Shown here one piece after another: positions 47,216-58,907 of a stretch of 64,000 nucleotides of DNA. The notes under the pieces were generated by a model. That model was not told where the DNA came from, did no database searches, and was given only the letters and a program-made list of their open reading frames with translations. Position numbers and translations under genes: made by a program. This stretch comes from Omphiscola glabra (lineage: Eukaryota > Mollusca > Gastropoda > Lymnaeidae): positions 10,056,435 to 10,120,434 of the forward strand of contig OZ024802.1 of NCBI GenBank assembly GCA_964017045.1, given 5' to 3'. How positions within the stretch are numbered: the stretch's first letter is position 1; each line of letters begins with the position of its first letter.

Positions 47216-48420
47216 GTAGATTGTGTAGCGATAAGAGGAAATGCAATAGGAGTAGTAGATAATTTTACCTATATAGGAAGTATAGTTAGTAAGGGTGGGT
47301 GGTCTGAAGTAGATTTCAAGGCAAGAATACAGAAGGCAAGATGATCTTTTGCTGTACTTTAACATGTTTGGAACCCTAGGCAAATACGGAAAAAGACAAA
47401 AATTATACTTTTTAACTCAAATACTATGTCAGTTAAAGTGTATGGTACAGAAAGCTTGCAATCAACAAACAAGGATTGGAAAAGACATCAAACTTTCTTC
47501 AATAGTTGCCTGCGTACAATCCTTAACATCAAGTGGTTTCACACAATCTCAGATACAACAATGATGGTGATGACAGCACAAATCACAGTGGAGCAAGAAA
47601 TTTGGAAAAGACCGTGGAAATGGATATGTCATTCAAGTGGCATGGGTAAGGTTAGCGGCAATGATTTTTGCCGCCCCTTTCACAAAAACCCTTCAGTTGG
47701 CTGAACATTCCGCCAATAATATTAAGAAAAATGTGCCGCCTCTAACACTATCTAGCGCCACTGGGTCATAGGAAAAGAAAGCGGATGCCAAATATAACTG
47801 CATATGGTGTTGGATATACCCCCTCCCCAGGATAAAGATGACGGGGAAGACACCTGTTGTAGAGAGGTAGAAGAGATGTATTTAATATCGGAAAGATTTG
47901 GAAATAATAACATAATATAGTAAGGGAATGCGTTAAAGGATATTGTTTGTGGTCTATGCTCCACCTGGGGGGGGGGGGGTGTTTGAGGAAGGCAACAAAG
48001 ACAGCAGAAAGATATTTCGAAAGGATCATGAGCTTTGAGACGTCATCATGCAACTAAGATCAAGATACTTGAAATTAATGCTATCTCTATTCCAACCCTT
48101 ACCTACCAGTGTCAAAACCTAGGCTCTGAATAAAAGTATGGAGAAATATTCATCTGCGAGATGAGATGTCTAAAACTAAGGCGAGCAGCTGGTAAATCAG
48201 GAAGGGGCCACATTCGGAACCAGGAAATAATACAAGTGGTTAGTGCCATGACAGCAGTGCCATATCATGACCCAACAAAAAATTAATTGGCTTTGTCATC
48301 TGGTAAGAAGGCCTGTCAACAAAACTGCATTTCAAGATTACAATAGCAGTGATTAGCAGGCACTCCAATTTCAGGGCCAAAGGAAGACCCCACCGTCAGT
48401 AGATTGACTGCGTCCCCCCC
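47215..48420 (+). mobile_element. LINE remnant (RT C-terminal region and tail), RTE/Nimb-like
   Basis: Plus-strand pieces in shifting frames include VVDNFTYIGSIVSKGG, WSEVDFKARIQKAR, VKVYGTESLQS and GHIRNQEI, then NWLCHLVRRP and GRP. Together they match the C-terminal RT region and tail of LINEs (FTYLGS.IS..G, RI..AR..F, R.GRPRRRW). Multiple stops and indels are present. A different repeat, with GCCGCC and CTAGCGCCACTGGG, interrupts at 47640-47770. Short open frames here are not genes. Confidence 0.68.
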
Positions 48421-48599
48421 CCTCCCCCCCCCCCCCCCCCCCCGGACTTTCACGTTGGATTTCTTCTTCTTAAAAAAGTCACAGTATAATAATGGCAAGA
48501 ACACAAACAAATTAATTGAAGGTCAGGAGGTAAATGTATTTAAGAACTGTAACAACGTCAAGTTATAATTATTTTTACAAATTTACTTTATTAAAATTG

Positions 48600-49080
48600 T
48601 TCCGTTCCTAGTCTTCAAAGCTGCAAACTTGTCAATAACTTGATCAAAATCAATAGCCTTTATCGTTCAATTAGTAGTGGTAGTATAGCCAGATTAGAAA
48701 GCCTTGAGTGTCCCATTGTGGATCGTACATAAGCCTTAGTTTTGAAAGGCTCCGCTTACATGAAGCCACAGGCACACAGATTAGGTGTCTTCTAGGCCTT
48801 GCTATTTCTTTTAAAAGTTCATCCTCTGATATCTCATCATAAGAAAGAGTTTACATTTAATTTTGAAAAGGGCACCAATAACTCTTCTTCACTTGCTGAT
48901 AGTAGACTCTTGGGTTGAACAGCTCCAAACATATCTGCTACTTCATTTATCTTTGATGATCTGATCTGGGGTTCAGAATGAAATCGATTAACACACTCCA
49001 GCATCTCCCTATTATTTTCTTCTCGCAGAGGGAGCCCAGCATCTATTAATTATTATCCTGCCATTTTCTCCTTAAAGCTT
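48600..49080 (-). mobile_element. Degenerate hAT transposase C-terminal dimerisation domain
   Basis: On the minus strand, frames broken by indels give SFSKLRL, then RSTMGHSRLSNLAILPLLIE, then KAIDFDQVIDKFAALKTRN. This is the C-terminal dimerisation region of hAT transposases of the ZMYM/TTF-type group (ERSFSKLK...LRSTM.QERLSNLAILSIE...IDFD.VIDKFA). Upstream coding is too broken to follow. It is a dead copy of an autonomous hAT element. Confidence 0.78.
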
Positions 49081-49754
49081 AATCTTCTCTTTACCGAAAT
49101 TCACATTTTGGTCCATTAAAAAAACGCCTTTTCAATAGCATGTTCCACCAAGTGACAGCGCTTCTCGCGCAGAAAAAATGTTAAGGCCTATAGGTTGCCA
49201 TGGTCACCACTTTGTCAAGAGTAAAGCCTTTAGTCTGGAGATAGTGCTGTGTAAGATTAACTTCCGCAAGTAGATCAGCCCAAAAGTAAGGGTAGCAGAT
49301 AAACGTCAAATCAATTTACATGTTATCGGTTATCTTTTGACTAAATTCGGTTAGACCGAGCATTGTGTGTAAATATGCAATTTTTTCAATTTTGTGTCAC
49401 CCCTGAGATGGTGTCACCCGGTGCGGTCCGCGACCACCGCACCCCTCTAGCTACGCCACTTGTGCTAGGGACACCTAAAAATCCACAACATGAACCTCCA
49501 ACAGGCCTCACACCTTGCATAAATCCGTGAACTATACCCCCACCCCGGCTACACCTCATCGATAAAAGTGGATAGAAGTTGAAGAAGGAGAGGAAGAAGA
49601 AGAAAGATATTGTACATGTATATATATATCTTCTATATCTTGAGGGACCACGATCAATGTATTGATCATTCTGGTTCCTATTTATGTAGAAGAGAATTCG
49701 CGAAATTACTGTGCTTGGTATTGAATAGGTCATTCCACTGGTTGCAAGGTCTAT

Positions 49755-49757
49755 ACC

Positions 49758-49800
<43 letters not shown>
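49755..49800. repeat. (TA)n microsatellite
   Basis: About 20 TA dinucleotides lie immediately before the LTR that starts at 49801. Confidence 0.95.
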
Positions 49801-49801
<1 letters not shown>

Positions 49802-50675
49802 GTAGTAGGGTAGGCCCCGTTTTTTAAATCGCGCCCAACACCAACACTGTATTGAATTTGACCTCGCCCAACACGGGATCGGAATGTTGACCTCGGGTCA
49901 ATTTCAACCCATGCAGGCTGACCGGCGGCTCTCTCCCATCGCGTAGAATTAGAATACTTAAATAGTGGGAACCACTATGTGTGCTTTAGTACTAAGTTAA
50001 ATAATTTATATCTCGGGAACCTTAGTGAATTAAGTTATAAATTATATCTAGTTGGGATGGGGAGTTTATTCGCTATACTTTAGTATATGTACAAGTCTCC
50101 ATCGTCATAGGGTATTTTAATTTTTAGTAATTAAGAGAGTTTTCACATTCATTTATGGGGGGTCCCAACCTATTTTATTTAAATATCTCAAAAAGTATAT
50201 AACTCATAGAAATATAAAAATGTATCTTAGATAGCCGAGACAGAACTAAAAAAGAAAACATTTAGTAATTAGGGATTGGGTCCGGGATATCAACTTTAAT
50301 TCGGGTTGTAGTCTCCAGGGTTTGTCGTTATACCACAGAAAATCTGTCAGAAGACAAGTTTTGGACTGTCGAAGTCAGGGCGTGACGTCAGGTTTTCGGG
50401 TACGTTCGCGCACGACTATTTAAGGCGGGCACATTAGGGAGATTTTTATTTGAGGTTGGAACCGCATCCCTGAAGTGTGTCAGTGTTCCTAGCGGCCCAT
50501 TTGGGCGCTCTGTATTGTCCCTTTCCTTTCTTTTACCTTTCCTTTATCTTTTCGTTGGCGTTTCTTTGATTAGCTTTCAAATAAATGAAAGCTATAGTCC
50601 CCAAGACCTGAGTTTCTTTAGTGTATGGTAGTAAAACTGTAGCCACCATACCATCCCCACCACCACACTACTACA
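49801..50675 (+). mobile_element. Gypsy-like LTR with primer-binding site, internal part lost
   Basis: An 875-bp candidate LTR starts TGTAGTAGGG and ends ACTACTACA, so TGTAGTA and TACTACA are matching inverted termini. Inside are a TATTTAA box near 50417, an initiation-like region, and AATAAA at about 50581. Directly after it, TTTTTGGCGCTGCGGGCAGG resembles the primer-binding segment of Ty3/Gypsy elements. Only about 30 bp of internal sequence remain before a CA/TA microsatellite, so the rest was lost or replaced. Short frames inside are not genes. Confidence 0.68.
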
Positions 50676-50715
50676 GTTTTTGGCGCTGCGGGCAGGGATT
50701 TAAAAAAGTGTGTCA

Positions 50716-50775
50716 CACACACACACACCACCCCCAGAAACCATATATCAACTGTCATAACATCACCACATGGCT

Positions 50776-50808
<33 letters not shown>
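50716..50808. repeat. (CA)n and (TA)n microsatellites
   Basis: CA runs lie at about 50716-50727 and 50776-50790, and a TA run at 50790-50808. They join the LTR remnant to the SINE. Confidence 0.9.
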
Positions 50809-50809
50809 A

Positions 50810-51241
50810 GTTTTTGTTTGCTGGCAAAATGTGACGATAGTGTAAGAGTTTAGTAAGACTTCGCAGGACGAAATCCACAATGCCTGGGATTATTCTTCTA
50901 GGATTATAAGTAGTGTAAGAGTTTAGCAAGACTTCGCAGGACGAAATCCACAATGCCTGGGATTATTCTTCTAGGATTATAAGCTGGTTCCCTACACAGC
51001 AAATCGCCTCTCTCCATGCTGCTGGACAATCCAAGGGAACATCATGTCGCAGGAGTTGTAGAAATGTTTCATTGTGTCAATGTTATCTGCCTATGGGACT
51101 CCATCGCGGGGCTTGAATTCAGAGTTTCCTTCTCTTAGATGAGTTGCCATCCCGGTGTGCTGGTGATGTAATTGCTTGATTGGGCTTTGGTGGCGATTGA
51201 ACTCCAGACCATGAACTTGAGATAGATTGGCTCAGCACCCC
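50810..51241 (-). mobile_element. tRNA-derived SINE copy with internal 73-bp tandem duplication
   Basis: Same family and orientation as the copy at 42373-42779. The tail segment GTGTAAGAGTTTAG(T/C)AAG...GGATTATAAG is present twice, starting at 50840 and 50913, with one obvious base difference, so the duplication is young. The tRNA-like head is truncated after GAGCC. It lies about 640 bp upstream of the ALG13 start. Confidence 0.78.
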
Positions 51242-51876
51242 ACATATTATATATATGACTATACTATATATATAGGTACCACCGTATATACTATAGTATA
51301 CACATATGTATAATAATTAATCGGAAAAGTCGCATGTATCAATGAGTATTAAAAATGATGTTTTAAAACCATATTTACTTCAGAGTTATCAAGATGAAAG
51401 CCAATAGTTTTTCCCATTCTTTTCGTTTTTGTGCTGCTCAATAAAGGTATTCTGACATATTATGTCCCCCCCCATTATTTTATTCTCAAATGTATTGTAA
51501 TATCTTGGTAAATAGATTTTTAAAACAAGTTAAAATGGAGATTTATAATGAAATAAAAAAAATTAAAAAACTGAACATAAATGTATTTCAAGGAAATCCA
51601 CTTAGAATATATGTGATTAATAAAATAATTTTTATTGCATCAATTTTTTCCTTAAGCATAAATATTTATTTAAATAACGGAAGGTAGTTGGTATATCATC
51701 CACGTGTCATCAAAAATGTGGAACGGGGAATGATCCGAAGCATAAAACAATTTTTTGTTTCTTAAAATAACAAATTGTGCCTTCTATGATGTTATTATAA
51801 ATTATAATTTAGCTTATTACTTGTTATTACTATGTACGGTACCTGGTAATTAATAAACTACATTTTAGAGGTTCAA

Positions 51877-54800
51877 ATGGATCAAAGGAAACGCCTCTTT
51901 GTAACTGTTGGTACAACAAAGTTTGATTCTCTTATTCGAGAGGTAAAAAAGTATACCAAAATACTACTATAATTAAATGACAATGATATAAATCCCAATT
52001 ATTTAATAATAATAAATTAATTACCGGTATAATAATAGTAATCTTTGGTAAATTCACACTATCCCTAAACCTAACATGAACACTAAACAATCAAATCACG
52101 CTGGGCACTAATAGTGTCTTAGCCGTTAGTTGTTTTTTTTACTTGATGCCTTGACTTGTTGAGTTTTAACTGTCTTTGACTATGTTCCTAGTCCTAGTAC
52201 TAGTGTTATTTGGGAGAAGAAGAGGAAGACAGAGAAAAAGATGGGAAGATAACATCAAAGAGTGGAGGGGACTAAAACTAGGCGATGCTGTACGTAGTGC
52301 AGAAACCGAATGTGAGAGGAATGAATTAAAATCTTGTGTTTTTGTTTTCAGTGTTACTGTGTGGGTCATGATGTCCACATCTGGGCTATCTGCCAGTTGT
52401 TATGGTGTCACAGAATTCCCCTGTAGTACAGAAAAATTAACTGTTGATCTCTTCCTAATATTTTGACTGTTACTATGAACAGCTGTTTTAGTCAAACGCT
52501 GGGGTTGAAGTTTAGGAGTCGGATTTGTGTCTGAGATTGTTTTTACGGCACATTCTCAGATTTAGTTCCAAAAACAATAGGGCTAGACTGACCAGGTTCT
52601 CTTCCATATATTGACAAGTTCTCGTCAGCAGTTGGCTGGTCGTGAGCAGCCTCTTGGCCAAATGGTAACTTGGATTTCCTTTTTGCCCGTCGCCGCTGGA
52701 GGTGTTGTGTTTGTACATTGCTTTGACTTTGAGAAATTTAACTTCTCTAAGCACAACAATTGCTGCTCCGTGTGACCTTTGCGACTACACCAAAGGTATA
52801 ACCTGTCTGTGCATGTAGGTTGTCTCTTGCGTTTATGCCGTACCGGCTGTGTAGGCACTGGTGTAGACTCAGTAAACTGTAAGTGGCGATCCCTTCCAGG
52901 CGCGGTGGAGGGTGATATCTGTCTGCACATGCTGCCACTTGTTGGTCTATATGAGCCATAAGTTGTATGGTCAGCTGGGTCAGTTCAGAGGATAATGCAA
53001 CTGAGAGCTGGGCGGTGGCGAATCAGACAAGTCCTCATGCATCAAGCGTTGTGCCTCTCAGCGGACGTCTTTAAATGAGCAGCCAGTGTGTAACCTGGCG
53101 TAGGCCTTGACATCTCTGCGTAAGGCAGCAGGTTGCAGCCCTTGTATGAAAGCGTCCCTCAGCGTGTCCCCGGCGAGTTTGCCAGGTCGTGCCGAGTTTG
53201 CTAACTTATAGAGGCTGCTTAATTTGGTAGCATAGTCCTCAATTGTTTCCCCAAGGAATTGCTGCCGTCGATAGAATGCAGCAGATAGTGTGGTTACGTC
53301 TCAAGGATCACCCCAGTTCTGCAAAATAAAGTGCAGTAGTTTAACTGGAGTGTCTATAGTAGCAACAGCTTGATCCAGAATTTCTGTCGAGCGCATCCCT
53401 CCAGGGCACCTATTATCCAGATGACCGCTGTGGGCATCGGCTGAAGTTGCAAGAATAGCCTTACTTCCTTCACAAACTGCTCTTTGTGAGGCCTTGCTCT
53501 CACCATTAAATTTGGATAGCTTGGGTAGACTGTTGGCTAGGTGAAACTGTTCTACGGCACTTTGCTCCATCAGTCGGTCTATGTGTGTTCTGTCGATCTA
53601 TGATTGTTACCTTTTCTTTACAAGCTTTCCTCGAAGTATCCTGCCAACAACGCCAAAACTGAAGCTGTGTGGTGGCGTAGCTTACAGTTTAAATAAACAA
53701 ACAATGAAATGCAGGTCTGAGAACTATAGCTTTTATTCTTGAGGTACAATCCGTTGAACGGACAGTAAAATCTCTCACACGTCAGCCGACTCAAAGTAGC
53801 CGTTTTCACACACAATCCAATGTCCACACTCCGTAACACAGCTCAACAAGTACAAGGCGGCAGGTTCAAATTTCACCTTGCTTATGTAATCACCACTTGT
53901 GTCCCCGCCATGAGCTGTGGGACAGGCATACCCAGCTCAGTTACTCTGAACACGCCTGGCAGAAAACCTTGTGCCACAGGAGCGTGTTTTCTTTGCCCCA
54001 TAGATGGCACCCAGCCACATATACAAAATGATACCTACATTCCGGCACATTAATAACCATGAATGAAGTCATTTTTATACTTCCTTTCTATAATGCACTG
54101 CAATAAGAGTGATAATTTTTAAGTTCATGGGCTAAATTGACTTCGTTCTGCAAAATATTTAAATGTCAACTCATGATCTCGGTTCTAAAACTTCCTTGCC
54201 TGATCTTTTTAAACAGCTGCATATAGATTTTTATTTTTGATATCTAGGAAATCTGTACTGAGTTTGAAAAAGAAAAGAAAATATATAAGTTATTTTTTAG
54301 TGTCCCAGCCTTGATATAAAGACAAGTCATGGGCATCGGCTCTGCATATTATTTGCAAACTTGTAAGGAGCTATAGCTCCATTTGATGAATGCTTGCTTC
54401 AGATTTATGGAAAAGAAGGTACTTCAGCGTGGAACAAACATTACATTTCATCCAAAGGGATAGAAGGAAAGGCTGCCATTTAAAAAAAAAAGACAACTTA
54501 GTACCGCTATGGTTTGTACATTGACATCAGAAATGTTATGAAGCACAGATGTGTGGGCGTATTTTCATTGACAATCAAAACATATTTTGAAATTTCTTCT
54601 TTTAATGAGTGGCAACTAATATATTTCAATCTGCCAATCAACCAAGATGAAAGAAGAATATAAAGCTATCTCTTCAGTCTTAGAAAAAATAAATTACTAT
54701 AAAAAACATCTTTGTGTAGACTTGAAAATGATTATTTGCCCTGGCTTACAGACTGGCTACCGGGGTATCCTTGCTTTTCATGCCTTTTGGGATAATAGAG

Positions 54801-56527
54801 CCAAACATGATAATTTGGCAAAAAATAATTGGCCTTTGAGAAAAATATGGTGGTCAGAGGATAAATGTAAGAAATGAAACTTTAGTAACACAAAATAGAC
54901 TCGGTCTACAACAAATATTTATAAATCTAGGCCTGCCTTATAAAACAGTTTTTAAATGCTTTGAATAAAACATTCAAAGCACATCTAATTCTGATCACAG
55001 AAATTGAAAGTTGGAATTATGATGGTCCACAGATCAGAAAATGCTAAAAAATTAAAAGACCCATCTTTCATAAAATCAATGAATGAAATTGAGTCATCTT
55101 CGAGGTCTTTTCACTTCGTTTGAAAAGAAATATTGCAATAACTTAGATCAGTGTCCAAAGAACATTAAGCAAAGACTGGAGTGAAAGATTTCACATGCAA
55201 TGGTGGCCAGATACAAAGTTAGATGAAAATCACATATGATGGAGATTTTTGTTCAGATCTTAGTCAGGATTGTCCTGGAACTGGAAGATCCTACCTTATG
55301 AAGTCTAATGAAATGAGCTTATTTTATGTAGAATAATATAATATATGTCAGTTTTCTTTTGGTATAAAATATGAACATTTTCATAAAGTACACTTTTCTT
55401 TAATTAATATAATGCTTATGCTTAATAATGGCATACGCTCAAAGTTGCAAACACTAGAGCTGATTGGGGAAAACTGGTGCCATTTTTGGAATCGGCATAT
55501 CTAATATACTGTACCTAAAAACAAGTCTAACATTTAAGGCACCAAATTTTGTGTTGATTAAAAATATTAGCCTCTTTGCTACCAGTATATATATAAAAAT
55601 GCTAATCACTAGTAATACTGGACAGGGCTATCCTTGGCCTAAATAATAATAGTCTTTAGGCTATTGGATGAGAGTATAGAGAAGCTAGGCCTACTACTAC
55701 CGTTAACTACTACAGGTATTTCAGTATTTTAATGCAAAGCACTTAGACTTAGTGGACTGCAACTGCAATCTAACCTATACAAAAGCAAAGGCCAGATATA
55801 ATTCTGTGTAATATTAGTAATATTATATATTGTATTTGCTTTGGTATAGGTTCAGCTCAATAAAGTCTCAGTGATTTACATTTGGCCTAAGGGCTCTTGT
55901 CCTAAATTTAATTAACTTTCATCGTGATCCTGGGATTGTGATGTTTATAACAGCATTTTTCTTTAATATTTAAATTAAGCACTACACTAAATTAAATGTT
56001 GAATTCAGGTGGTTTCTAATATTTATTCATCACATACAGAGAAATTATAATATATTTATAAACATAGTTTTGTTTCACCTTCACAGATTACATCTAGCCC
56101 AGCACTTGCTGCTTTATCAAAGCTAGGCTTTTCTGATGTAAATTTACAGATAGGAAGAGGAGATTTCGAACCAGAAGCAATATGTGATAAAGGATCACCA
56201 AGGGTAAAATATTTTCGTCTTAAAGATTCTATAGCTGAGGAGATTGCTGAAGCTAATCTCATTATTTGCCATGCAGGTGCTGGCAGTATCATGGATTCTT
56301 TGGGTGCTGGGAAACCAGTGTTAGTTGTGATAAATGAAGAACTTATGGGCAACCATCAAACAGAGCTAGCTGAGAAACTGGCTTACGAAGGCTATCTGCA
56401 GTACTGTAATGTTTCCAAATTAGTAAATTCTTTAGAATCTTTGGACTTTACTTCACTAAGACCTTTTCCACCCGGAGAACCACATAAATTTGCAAAATAT
56501 TTGGATAATGTCCTTGGATTTAAATAG
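51877..56527 (+). CDS. ALG13: UDP-GlcNAc transferase subunit ALG13 (short form)
   Basis: ALG13 is the catalytic, UDP-GlcNAc-binding partner of membrane protein ALG14. It adds the second GlcNAc to dolichol-PP-GlcNAc on the cytosolic face of the ER, in N-glycan precursor synthesis. Two exons: 51877-51942 (22 codons, phase 0, donor GTAAAA) and 56087-56527 (147 codons including TAG, acceptor TTCACAG). The product is 168 aa, like the short human form of 165 aa. Residues 8-21 (FVTVGTTKFDSLIR) start the GT-B half-domain. LQIGRGD follows at 42-48. HAGAGS at 84-89, GKPVLVVINEELMGNHQ and ELAEKL form the nucleotide-sugar site. No OTU or Tudor extension is encoded here. The 4.1-kb intron contains LINE and Gypsy-like remnants. 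The gene converges with ISYNA1. Confidence 0.95.
52210..52335 (+). mobile_element. LINE C-terminal tail fragment
   Basis: The frame reads RRGRQRKRWEDNIKEWRGLK, then LGDAVRSAE. This is the common tail of RTE-like or Nimb-like LINEs (RGRPRKRWEDNIKEWTGL). It lies in the ALG13 intron, in sense orientation. Confidence 0.75.
52500..53637 (-). pseudogene. Gypsy-like gag remnant in the ALG13 intron
   Basis: On the minus strand an ATG at 53570, 68 nt inside the primer-binding site, starts a gag-like frame. It shows capsid-like motifs (LGETIEDYATKL and DAFIQGLQP, near 53260-53130) and a degenerate zinc-knuckle-like region with CSRKGH near 52780. Stops interrupt it, for example after WGDP at about 53301. 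No protease, RT or integrase was seen downstream, so the element is truncated. Confidence 0.72.
53660..54049 (-). mobile_element. Gypsy-like 5' LTR (390 bp) with primer-binding site
   Basis: On the minus strand it begins TGTGCCGGAATG (54049) and ends CAGCTTCA (53660). It is followed by GTTTTGGCGTTGTTGGCAGG, a Gypsy-type primer-binding segment, and then the gag remnant. AATAAA is present about 85 nt before the LTR end. No matching 3' LTR is visible before 51943, so only the 5' part of the element remains. It lies antisense to ALG13. Confidence 0.75.
54050..56086. other. Rest of the ALG13 intron
   Basis: AT-rich DNA. Short frames such as 54647-54877 have no recognisable motif. I see no gene or clear repeat. 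Confidence 0.5.
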
Positions 56528-56709
56528 ACATACAGTTGAGTTGGCAACCGTTAATAATATAAAAAGGAAATGAGAAATTTCTGTGATTTACGTTTAGTGA
56601 CAAGTTCTAATTTAAATTGTGTAGGCTTACTAATTTATGTGGTTTATTTATCTTCAGCTTCTTTAAGTTTAGTTCAGTTTTAATTTACAGCCAGTATATT
56701 TGAGAACCA

Positions 56710-56715
56710 AATAAA
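56710..56715 (+). terminator. Candidate ALG13 poly(A) signal
   Basis: AATAAA lies 183 bp after the ALG13 stop, the first canonical hexamer on this strand. Confidence 0.6.
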
Positions 56716-57214
56716 AGCTTAGTGAAAAAAATTGAAACACCTCAAGGTTTCTGAAATATGAACTGTTGATTAAAATTTTGATACATTAATGAAGATGACT
56801 CTTCATCCACTCGTACATTCATTGTTCTAATGATCACATGCAGAAGAAAGTCTTTGTGTTGAGGACTCTGGATTCTAAATTAAATAGTATTGTTATTTAT
56901 GCAAGCATTTTAATTTTATTTATATGTGATTAGTAATGTTGAGCAATGGCAAGTTTGTTACGGTCTCAAGAATTGCTCACAATATTTGAGTTCCGGGGTA
57001 GGGTTAAAAAATTGGATTCTGTTTTTCAAGAATGGTATTTAATGAAAAGCTTAATGCAGGAATTGCCTGTGACTCCTCAACCAGATGAGCCACAATTCAT
57101 ATTTTAATGTTTTAACTTTATTGCAAAAGAATAAAACTGATTACTAATTACTATTTATAGTAACAAATGGTGAAAATCGACAGTAAGATGCTTTTCGTCT
57201 GCAATATTATATGG

Positions 57215-57368
57215 CAGTATTTCTCAAATAGTGGTCCCTGGACTGGTGCCACTCTGTGAGCCTTGCCTTGCAATCCTCTTAAATATTTATGGTCTAATAA
57301 AAAGTAAATGTAATTAATAAATCTGGCACTGGTCCCTTATGCATATTCAAAAAGTTTGAGAAACGATG
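57215..57368. mobile_element. Decayed hAT-type MITE
   Basis: The left end is CAGTATTTCTCAAATAGT and the right end is GTTTGAGAAACGATG. GGTCC-CT-GGACT begins 18 nt inside the left end, a decayed version of GGTCC-GC-GGACC. No 8-bp target duplication is left. It lies between the convergent genes ALG13 and ISYNA1. Confidence 0.65.
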
Positions 57369-58907
57369 ACCTTTGGCATACTTTAATAGTACCTGAAGCA
57401 TCAATAATTATAACAAAAAGTTTTATCTCATTTTAAGGTGTGATGTATGGACATGCAACTGATGGTAATTATATTATGATATAGATATATCACTCTAGTA
57501 CTAGTACTATACCATACCAAAGATGTCAAGAACTATAAAAAAAATTAAGTTACAATGAATTATTGTAAAATAAATTTTTCTTTTTTTAATAAGGTGTAAA
57601 TCTGCTGTTAGTAATTAAAAAATGCAAGAAATGATTGTCTTTTTTGAAACTTTTTGAACAAGTGTAACTAACTACTTTGGTGTTTTAAATGATGCATTCA
57701 TGGCAAACATATCAACGAGCGATCTCATTAAAACAACAGATAAACTACAGAGGTAGTTCTTGAAAGTAATGAAAGCCATAAATAACACAGTGCTTAGTAA
57801 TTGATTATTAAAAAAAAATTAGTTGACTATGAAAATCAAGCAATGAAAGTAAAAGTAAAAGCAAACAAATTATCTTTGACAAGACATTAAATTACATTTA
57901 ATTTTTATGACATGAATTTTTGTCTCAAAACAGAACTCCATGCAAACACATTTCTTTTTAACACAGAATTTGGTACATATATTCCAATAAATAAAAGTCT
58001 TCCAAGCCTTTAAAAAATTGTCACCTGAATAACCTTAACTCAGAATAAAAATGTAAATAGTGCTTCTGTGGAGATAAACATATATTAAACAGAAATGCAT
58101 AAGTTCACATTGAAGTAATATCTATCATTAGTATCATATGTTTATGCAAACACAGATGAATGTTTCAGTTAGATCTTGATAAAATACTAACCTATAAAAC
58201 ACCTCCAAAACGCTTTGCAGATACCATTCAAATGTAGATAAATATTTGTTTATGATTATGCTAGAGAATTGCAATATAAGAGTTGGATATAAATATTTTT
58301 GTTAATTAATCTGGCTATGCTTTTATATATGTAATAAAAATATTAAATGATAATTTTATGTTGACCAAAGATGTCAGTAAAATAAATATGAAGCCTTTGA
58401 CAGAGTGGCAGAGACTGCAGATCTTATTCTCATTATTACATTTGTATAAAATGCCAATTAAAATAAATAAAGATGTACATAATATAATATAAATAAATGA
58501 CATGCATTCTTTTAATCCTTGCTTTCTAATGTATGACTGGTGTGAAGCATTAACATTTTAATAGGGAAAATACTATACTTGGGGAAATCTATTTTCATCA
58601 AATAAGATAATAATGCATTTGCACAAAACAGAAATAACTTTGTTATAAACATTGTTCACATAATACTATTACAAAAGAATACACACAAAAGTTGCCCTGC
58701 ACTACCACTTGCAATTAAAAAATAATTTTAAACATATTAGCTTTTGCAGCAATAACAATGAACAAATACTACAGATTGTGTGGCTTGGAGATGTGAGTTT
58801 TCATTGTCATTTAATTTAATAGACAGCCACATTACTAGTATATAGAGATAAATTATTTTAAAATATTACTTAGATATCTAAACAATGCCAGCTAGAAACA
58901 ATGAAAA
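57369..58907. other. Intergenic DNA, 3' side of ISYNA1
   Basis: Very AT-rich sequence that probably includes the ISYNA1 3' UTR. No reading frame or repeat family was recognised, and no convincing minus-strand AATAAA lies close to the stop. Confidence 0.5.

Noticed and set aside
47018..47704. Several 70-120-codon frames on both strands
   Set aside because: They fall in GC-rich repeat and LINE remnants. The plus-strand matches are to broken LINE RT, not a host gene.
49386..49733. 115-codon minus-strand frame
   Set aside because: It covers a known repeat type (GTAGCTAG...GGTGCGGTCCGC) and a pyrimidine-rich stretch. No protein motif is present.
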